Of a stretch of DNA of 64,000 nt, positions 58,334 through 64,000 are shown piece by piece; position 1 is the stretch's first letter, and every line of letters begins with the position of its first letter. Source of the DNA: DASQYE01 sp036389315 (lineage in GTDB: Bacteria; Acidobacteriota; Blastocatellia; Pyrinomonadales; Pyrinomonadaceae); NCBI GenBank assembly GCA_036389315.1, contig DASVQF010000013.1:62001-126000 (forward strand). The letters run 5' to 3'. The notes beneath the pieces are model-generated. The model saw only the letters and a list, made by a program, of their open reading frames with translations. It did not search any database and was not told the DNA's origin. Made by a program: the position numbers and the translations under genes.

Positions 58334-60754
58334 GCCGAGGCTGCGCATCAGGTCTGCGAACTTCGGATCGGAGCGGAGGCTGTCGAAGACCGGGTCAACC
58401 TGTATGAAGGGCATCCAGTTGAAGCGCTCGTCGCGGGCCTTTTCGAGCCAGGCGAGGGCCTGGGCCCGCTCGCCCAAGCCCGCGTAGATGACGGCCGTGT
58501 GATAGGGCGAGACGTAATGCTGCTTTGATAGTTCCTCAAGCCGCTTGACGATCTTCTCGGCCTCGCTCCGTTTCCCCGCGAGCGCGTAAGCGTGGCCCAG
58601 GCTGGTGAGCGCGCTCACGGAATTGTCCGAAAGAGTCGCGCCCTTCTGGAATTCCGCGATTGATTCCTCCGTCTTCCCCTGCTGCTCAAGGATTTGGCCC
58701 AGCTCGACGTGGGCACGCGAAGCGCCTTCGTCCATCTCAAGCAGCTTGCGCGCCTCCTTCAGAGCCTCGTCGTACTGGCGCGCGTAGTAGAGGTGACGCA
58801 CAAGGTCTGCGTTGATCGGGAGCGAGAAGGGCTCCAACTCCTGCGCCCGTCGGCTTTCGGCGATGGCTTCGTTGTGGCGGCCGGTGGCGGCCAGGTAGGC
58901 CGAGTACCACTGGTGCGCGGTCGCGTAGGAAGGATTCAACTCAATCGCGCGCTTGAACTGCTGTTCGGCTTCGGCCCACTGCCAATAGTAACGATAGCTG
59001 ACGAAGCCGAGCGAGGTGTGCGCTTCGGAGAGCGTCGCGTCCAGCTCAAGAGCTTTGGCCGCGGCCGCCCGGGCCCGTGGGTAGACTTCAGTCGCCGGAA
59101 CGACGTTGTAGACGTTCAGTAGAGCATAGCAATCGGCCAGGCCCGCATAGGCCGGCGCATAGTTGGCGTCCCTCTGGATGACCTGATTGAAATACTCTAT
59201 CCCTTTCTGCAAGCCGTCGGCCGTGCGCTTGTTCCAGTAGAAGCGCCCCTGCAAGTAGAGACGATAAGCCTCTGAGTTGGTCGCGTAGTTCTTGGTCAAC
59301 TGCTTCTCGTCCGTGCCGCTCAACCGAAGGCGCAGCTTTTCGGAAACGTCGCGCGAGATCTCTTCCGGCAGCGCGATGATGTCCGAGAGCTTGCGGCTAT
59401 ATTGCTCGCCCCAAATCTGGCTGTCGTCCCTGGTGTCAATCAGCTCGACGCTGATCGAAAGCTCGTCGCCATGCTGAGCGACGCGCCCCGAAAGCAGCGC
59501 ACGCACGCCTAAGTCCTTTCCGATCTTTCTCGGGTCGGCCGCGTGCGCCTTGTAGTTGAAGACAGTGTTGCGCGATTTGACCTTCAGGTGTGGAAGCTGC
59601 GAAAGACTGTTGATGAGGCTTTCGGTGATTCCTTCGGAGAGATACTCCGTGTTCGGATCGTTGCTCGCGTTCGTGAAGGGCAGGACTGCCAGCGAATCAA
59701 TCGCCCCGCTCGACTCGCCCCGGCGGCCGAAAAAGTTGTAGGCCAGAAGCGCAGCCGCTACGAGGAGGAGAGCCGCACCGGCCGCGATTGCGCCCCGCCT
59801 GCTCAGCAACGAGCCCTTCCAACGCTCGAACCCGCTCTCGATGTGGCGCGGCGCAAAGTGCGGGAAGCCGCCCGACATGTGGCTGGAAGAGATGCTCCCG
59901 TCCACGTCTATCTCGCGCAGGATGGCGCGCAGGTCGTCGCGCATCTCTTCTATCTTCTGATAACGGTCGGCGGGCTCCTTGGCGAGCGCGCGATTCAGTA
60001 CCGCCTGCACGCGCGCTAAGACTTGCGGGTCGTCGCCGGGCCGGTACTCCGAGATCGGCGTCGGCTCCTCATGCACAACGGCGTAACGCACGTCCACCAC
60101 GGTCTTGCCCTGAAAGGGCCAAGTGCCTGCCAGCATCTCGTAGAGCAGCACGCCCGTCGAGAAGATGTCCGCGCGGTGATCTACAGTGAGCCCCTGCGCC
60201 TGCTCCGGCGCGGCGTAGGTCGCCGTCCCATAAGGGACTCCGACTTCGGTGATCTGCGGGTCGGAGGATGCGGAGTTGCCGCGCTCCATCAGCTTCGCCA
60301 GGCCGAAGTCTAAGACCTTCGTGACGCCCGTGTCCGTGACCATCACGTTGCCGGCCTTCACGTCGCGGTGAATAATGCCGCGCGCGTGAGCGGCGGCCAG
60401 GGCGTCTGCGACCTGTATGGCGATTGAGAGCGCGCTCTTCAATTCCAGGGGGCGTCCGTCAACGAGCTGGCGCACGTTGCGGCCTTCGACGTGCTGCATA
60501 GCTATGAAATGCACGCCTTCGACCCTGTAGAGGCCGAAGATGGTGCAGATGTTCGGGTGATCGAGCGAAGATGCGAGCCGCGCTTCGCGCTCGAAGCGGG
60601 TCAGGTTAGAGGTCTTATCGGTCAGCTCCGGCGGCAGGACTTTGACGACTACCGGACGATCAAGGGTCGTGTCCACGGCCTTGTAGACAGTCCCCTGTCC
60701 GCCCTCGCCGAGCTTCTCTAGGATACGGTAGTTGAGTAACACCCGCCCGATCAT
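58319..60754 (-). CDS. Membrane Ser/Thr protein kinase with TolB-like and TPR domains
   Basis: 811 aa. Kinase domain (1 to about 270): glycine loop GEGGQG (16-21), K38 in VVVKVL, catalytic IIHRDVKAGNVMV, and DFGLA. One transmembrane helix follows (AIAAGAALLLVAAALLAYNFF, about 320-345). An FlgO/TolB-like segment (SLAVLPFTNASNDPNTEYLSEG) comes next, then a long run of TPR units to the C-terminus. It is probably a signalling receptor-like kinase with a sensory or interaction TPR part on the far side of the membrane. This layout is frequent in Acidobacteriota. It is convergent with gnd and divergent from glgB. Confidence 0.93.
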   Translation of the reverse strand: MIGRVLLNYRILEKLGEGGQGTVYKAVDTTLDRPVVVKVLPPELTDKTSNLTRFEREARLASSLDHPNICTIFGLYRVEGVHFIAMQHVEGRNVRQLVDGRPLELKSALSIAIQVADALAAAHARGIIHRDVKAGNVMVTDTGVTKVLDFGLAKLMERGNSASSDPQITEVGVPYGTATYAAPEQAQGLTVDHRADIFSTGVLLYEMLAGTWPFQGKTVVDVRYAVVHEEPTPISEYRPGDDPQVLARVQAVLNRALAKEPADRYQKIEEMRDDLRAILREIDVDGSISSSHMSGGFPHFAPRHIESGFERWKGSLLSRRGAIAAGAALLLVAAALLAYNFFGRRGESSGAIDSLAVLPFTNASNDPNTEYLSEGITESLINSLSQLPHLKVKSRNTVFNYKAHAADPRKIGKDLGVRALLSGRVAQHGDELSISVELIDTRDDSQIWGEQYSRKLSDIIALPEEISRDVSEKLRLRLSGTDEKQLTKNYATNSEAYRLYLQGRFYWNKRTADGLQKGIEYFNQVIQRDANYAPAYAGLADCYALLNVYNVVPATEVYPRARAAAAKALELDATLSEAHTSLGFVSYRYYWQWAEAEQQFKRAIELNPSYATAHQWYSAYLAATGRHNEAIAESRRAQELEPFSLPINADLVRHLYYARQYDEALKEARKLLEMDEGASRAHVELGQILEQQGKTEESIAEFQKGATLSDNSVSALTSLGHAYALAGKRSEAEKIVKRLEELSKQHYVSPYHTAVIYAGLGERAQALAWLEKARDERFNWMPFIQVDPVFDSLRSDPKFADLMRSLGLEKQ

Positions 60755-60946
60755 GATGGGTCTGGTAGAAGAGCCCGCAAAGCCTTCCCTGGCAAGAGCG
60801 CCTGACTGTCTGGCTGAAGGATGATTTTACACTAAAACGGCCGCCGATGTTTTTTTTTATAGGCCCATAAATGGCTTGAACCTTTGCCGTAAAGGGCCCA
60901 TACTGCTCTTATCAAAACACCAATTTGCAGAGGAGGCAAGACCTTC
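60755..60946 (+). promoter_or_regulatory. Divergent promoter region between the kinase and glgB
   Basis: 192 bp. A rightward promoter-like pair TTGAAC (60876-60881) and CATACT (60899-60904), 17 bp apart, stands about 40 bp before the glgB ribosome-binding site (GAGGAGG, about 60930). A T9-type run near 60850 and the AT-rich stretch GATGATTTTACACTAAAA serve the leftward side, but no clear leftward promoter was identified. Confidence 0.5.
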
Positions 60947-63199
60947 ATGGCGGGCCAACCGGGGGACGCCCGAACGTCCACAAACGCTTCGGGTACGAGC
61001 GAGCTCTATCCTTCCGTATCTGCTTCCGAGCTGGGGCGGCTTCTGGCCCTCTCGCATTCCGACCCGCACTCTATCCTCGGCGCTCACAGGGTCGCGGGCG
61101 GAGTGACGGTGCGCGTCTTGCGTCCCGAAGCCGAGCGCGTCGAGCTGCTCGTCACCGGCGAGCCGCCGCGCGAGATGGTCAAAACCGATGACGGCGGCTT
61201 CTTCGAGCTGCTCCTACAGGGGCGCACGGAGACCTTCCCTTACCAGTTGCGAGTTCATTACCCCGACGGAAATAGCTTCACCCTGCGCGACCCTTACGCC
61301 TTTCTCCCGACCCTCGGCACTTTTGACGAGCACCTCTTCGGTGAGGGGCGTCATGAGCGGCTCTACGATAAGCTCGGCGCGCACGTCCGCCAGCTAGGCG
61401 ATGTCGGCGGCGTCTCGTTCGCCGTCTGGGCCCCGAACGCCAGCGGCGTCAGCGTCGTCGGCAACTTCAATAACTGGGACGGGCGCTTGCACCAGATGCG
61501 CGTGCTCGGCGCTTCCGGCATCTGGGAGATTTTCATCCCCGACATTGGCCCCGGCGAAGTGTACAAGTACGAGATACATCACCAGGGCGCGCCGCCCTTT
61601 CTCAAGGCAGACCCTTATGCGCTCTACTCGGAGGTTCCGCCCGCGACTTCATCTATCGTCTTCGACCCGGCGTACGAGTTCACAGACCACGAATGGATAG
61701 AGCGCAGAGAGGCGCGCGATCACCTGCACGAGCCGCTTTCGATCTACGAAGTGCACCTGGGCTCCTGGCGTCACATCCTCGAAGGCGGCAAGACGCGTGC
61801 TCTCACCTACCGCGAGATGGGCCCGGCGCTGGCCGATTACGTGCAGGAGATGGGCTTCACGCACGTCGAGTTCCTGCCCCTCAAAGGTTTCCCGTACGGC
61901 GGCTCATGGGGTTATCAGGTCGCTAATTATTATGCGCCGACGGCGCGCTACGGCACGCCCGATGATTTTCGCGCGCTCGTAGACTACCTGCACAGTCGCG
62001 GCATAGGCGTGATTATGGACTGGGTTCCGGCGCACTTTCCCAAAGACGCCTGGGCCCTCGGCCGCTTCGACGGGACGGCCCTGTACGAGCACGCAGACCC
62101 GCGCCAGGGCGAGCATCCCGATTGGGGCACATACATCTTCAACTACGGCCGCAACGAGGTGCGGAACTTCCTCATCGCCAACGCCCTCTTCTGGATTGAA
62201 GAGTGCCACATAGACGGCTTGCGCGTAGACGCTGTGGCTTCGATGCTCTACCTGGATTACAGCCGCAACGAAGGGCGCTGGGTTCCGAACGAGTACGGCG
62301 GGCGCGAGAACCTCGGCGCTTTGGAGTTCCTGCGCCAGTTGAACGACACCGTGCATGCGCGTCATCCGGGCGTGATGATGATCGCCGAGGAGTCCACGGC
62401 CTGGCCCGGCGTCTCGCGCCCGCCCTATGCCGGAGGTCTCGGCTTCAACTTCAAATGGAACATGGGCTGGATGCACGACACCTTGCTCTACTTTCAGAAG
62501 GACGCGATCTATCGCAAGTATCATCACAACAATCTGACCTTCGGCTTTCTCTACGCCTGGAGCGAGAACTACGTCCTGCCCTTCTCACACGACGAGGTAG
62601 TGCACGGCAAGGGGTCGCTGCTGGACAAGATGCAGGGCGACCGCTGGCAAAAGTTCGCGAACCTGCGCGCGCTCTACGCCTACATGTGGGCCCATCCGGG
62701 CAAGAAGCTGCTCTTCATGGGCTGTGAGATAGGACAGTGGAGAGAGTGGAACTACGAGCAGAGCTTGGACTGGCACTTGCTCGAAGAGACAGACCATAAA
62801 GGCTTGCAGGATTTGGTGCGCGAGTTGAACAGGCTCTACAAAGAGGAGCCCGCGCTGTGGGAGATGGACGTGGAGCCTTCGGGGTTTCAATGGATAGAGG
62901 GCGGAGGCGCTGCCGATAATTTTCTGGCCTTCATGCGAATCGCGCCCACACAGGGACGGCAATTGGTCTGCGTGTGCAACTTCTCGGCAGTCGTGCGCTC
63001 GGGCTATCGCGTAGGGCTGCCGAGAGCCGGCCAGTATCGCCAAATCTTGAACACGGACGAGGCTAAGTTCGGCGGCAGCGGCGTCGGCCTCTTCGAGACG
63101 ATCACGGCTGAAGCGGAGCCCTGGCAGGGACAGCCCTTCTCGGCCCGCCTAGACCTTCCGCCGCTCGCCGTCATGTGGCTGGAAGTTCCCGCCCAATAG
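60947..63199 (+). CDS. glgB: 1,4-alpha-glucan branching enzyme
   Basis: 750-aa GH13 enzyme forming alpha-1,6 branches in glycogen. Two N-terminal CBM48-type domains (about 30-230, e.g. DPHSILGAHRV and GVSFAVWAPNASGVSVVGNFNNWDG), then the GH13 barrel. The barrel carries the nucleophile Asp in GLRVDAVASMLYLDYSR, the Glu in MIAEESTAWPGVSRP, and the His-Asp of PFSHDEVVHGKGS. The length matches the long form. A strong GAGGAGG site precedes the ATG. glgA follows 32 bp downstream. Confidence 0.97.
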   Translation: MAGQPGDARTSTNASGTSELYPSVSASELGRLLALSHSDPHSILGAHRVAGGVTVRVLRPEAERVELLVTGEPPREMVKTDDGGFFELLLQGRTETFPYQLRVHYPDGNSFTLRDPYAFLPTLGTFDEHLFGEGRHERLYDKLGAHVRQLGDVGGVSFAVWAPNASGVSVVGNFNNWDGRLHQMRVLGASGIWEIFIPDIGPGEVYKYEIHHQGAPPFLKADPYALYSEVPPATSSIVFDPAYEFTDHEWIERREARDHLHEPLSIYEVHLGSWRHILEGGKTRALTYREMGPALADYVQEMGFTHVEFLPLKGFPYGGSWGYQVANYYAPTARYGTPDDFRALVDYLHSRGIGVIMDWVPAHFPKDAWALGRFDGTALYEHADPRQGEHPDWGTYIFNYGRNEVRNFLIANALFWIEECHIDGLRVDAVASMLYLDYSRNEGRWVPNEYGGRENLGALEFLRQLNDTVHARHPGVMMIAEESTAWPGVSRPPYAGGLGFNFKWNMGWMHDTLLYFQKDAIYRKYHHNNLTFGFLYAWSENYVLPFSHDEVVHGKGSLLDKMQGDRWQKFANLRALYAYMWAHPGKKLLFMGCEIGQWREWNYEQSLDWHLLEETDHKGLQDLVRELNRLYKEEPALWEMDVEPSGFQWIEGGGAADNFLAFMRIAPTQGRQLVCVCNFSAVVRSGYRVGLPRAGQYRQILNTDEAKFGGSGVGLFETITAEAEPWQGQPFSARLDLPPLAVMWLEVPAQ

Positions 63200-63231
63200 C
63201 TAAAAGAATTGAGGAGGCTCAGCAGACGCTT

Positions 63232-64000
63232 ATGGCCCAAGACCCTTCGGCGCAGGCTCTAGTGGACGTAGTTGTTGATGAAGAGCAGGCTGTTGACCTG
63301 GATCAGTCGAGCGAGACGGACGAGCTTGATTCAGCAGTCTTGACGGAGCCGCTCATGGAGGCGGACGAGGCAGGGAAGCTGCGCGTCCTGTTCGTCGCTT
63401 CGGAGTGCGCGCCGTATGCCAAGACGGGGGGCCTCGGAGACGTGGTGGCCGCGCTTCCCAAAGCCCTGCGGCGGTTGGGCCATGACGTGCGAATAATCCT
63501 GCCGCTCTACGGCTCGATTGATCGGGCCCGGTTCGGCATCATTCCCGAAGGCACGTCCTGCGTTCACATGGGCGGCGGGGAAGAGAACTGGATAGGCGTG
63601 CACAGCGGCGTGCTGGACAGAGAGGTTCCGGTCTGGTTCGTGGATTACGAGCGATTCTTCGGTCGTCCGGGGATTTATGATTACGCGGGCAAGGAGTATC
63701 CGGACAACGCCTTTCGCTTCGCGCTGCTCTCTAAGGCCGCGCTGCAAATCTGTAAAGACCGCCAGTTCATCCCGGACATAGCACACGCGCATGATTGGCC
63801 CACGGCGCTTGTGCCCGTCTTTCTCAACACCTGGGACAGGGTCTTATCGCCGCTCTCTTCGACGGCCACTGTGCTCACGATTCACAACATAGGCTACCAG
63901 GGCATCTTTCATCGCAGCGCCTACCCGTACATAGGCGTCGGCGGCGAATACTTCACGCCCGACGTGTTTGAATATTACGGCCAGCTCAACCTGCTCAAAG
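63232..64000 (+). CDS. glgA: Glycogen synthase, 3'-truncated
   Basis: N-terminal 256 codons of an ADP-glucose-dependent glycogen synthase (GT5); the gene runs off the window. The donor-site motif KTGGLGDVVAALPKALRRLGHDV is recognisable in two parts, followed by VWFVDYERFFGRPGIY, HAHDWPTALVP and TIHNIGYQGIF. Before the fold starts (KLRVLFVASECAPYAKTGG) there is an acidic extension of about 50 residues, not typical of E. coli GlgA. GAGGAGG lies about 14 bp before the ATG, somewhat distant, so a nearer non-ATG start cannot be excluded. Confidence 0.95.
   Translation, partial: MAQDPSAQALVDVVVDEEQAVDLDQSSETDELDSAVLTEPLMEADEAGKLRVLFVASECAPYAKTGGLGDVVAALPKALRRLGHDVRIILPLYGSIDRARFGIIPEGTSCVHMGGGEENWIGVHSGVLDREVPVWFVDYERFFGRPGIYDYAGKEYPDNAFRFALLSKAALQICKDRQFIPDIAHAHDWPTALVPVFLNTWDRVLSPLSSTATVLTIHNIGYQGIFHRSAYPYIGVGGEYFTPDVFEYYGQLNLLK

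Noticed and set aside
1..64000. Enrichment of the hexamer GGGCCC
   Set aside because: The hand count (about 50) is close to what the GC content predicts. Only the octamer TGGGCCCA stands out.

Overview
The window looks like chromosomal DNA of a GC-rich, Gram-negative soil-type bacterium. Acidobacteriota, perhaps class Blastocatellia, fits best. This rests on a 1217-residue Oar-type TonB receptor with an N-terminal carboxypeptidase-regulatory-like domain, a Ser/Thr kinase fused to TPRs, Tat-exported Gfo/Idh/MocA proteins, and the repeat style. The taxonomic call is inference, because no rRNA or other phylogenetic marker is present. No tRNA, rRNA, CRISPR array, transposase or phage gene was seen.

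Bases 1-18206 are one long plus-strand amino-acid biosynthesis run: gltB (5'-truncated), gltD, ilvB, ilvN, ilvC, a small cupin, proB, proA, ilvD, a citramalate-synthase-type gene, lysC, thrC and thrB. Many genes overlap by 1-4 bases. It covers ammonia assimilation, branched-chain amino acids, proline, and the aspartate/threonine branch. A 21-bp-period minisatellite (about 18236-18550) separates this run from the next block.

Bases 18672-51794 form a pectin/hexuronate utilisation region. Secreted or periplasmic enzymes are two GH28 polygalacturonases (one fused to a CE12-type acetylesterase), a GH105 unsaturated-uronyl hydrolase and a PL10 pectate lyase. An outer-membrane TonB receptor and an ExuT-like MFS permease provide import. 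Cytosolic genes supply a KduI/IolB-type isomerase, KduD, two KdgK-like kinases, KDPG aldolase, tagaturonate epimerase (UxaE) and an SDR-type fructuronate reductase. Regulators are a ROK protein and an FCD-type GntR protein. Palindromes of the form TGGTNNNACCA lie in the divergent control region, around the gntR start and upstream of the receptor, suggesting one regulon. UxaC- and UxuA-type steps are not in the window. The cluster also contains a LarA-family protein that keeps all the residues expected for the nickel-pincer cofactor. I consider it the best candidate for an undescribed enzyme activity.

Bases 51805-58246 carry central carbon genes: transketolase, a transaldolase-phosphoglucose isomerase fusion, and 6-phosphogluconate dehydrogenase. 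They are followed by a convergent Ser/Thr kinase-TPR gene and then glgB and a 3'-truncated glgA for glycogen synthesis.

Three non-genic signals recur. A family of six intergenic elements is built from imperfect 7-bp repeats in inverted pairs, often supplying the stop codon of the preceding gene. The octamer palindrome TGGGCCCA occurs at 25 places that I could find. The large AT-richer leader of the TonB receptor carries a near-perfect sigma-70 promoter followed by a roughly 320-nt structured 5' UTR.
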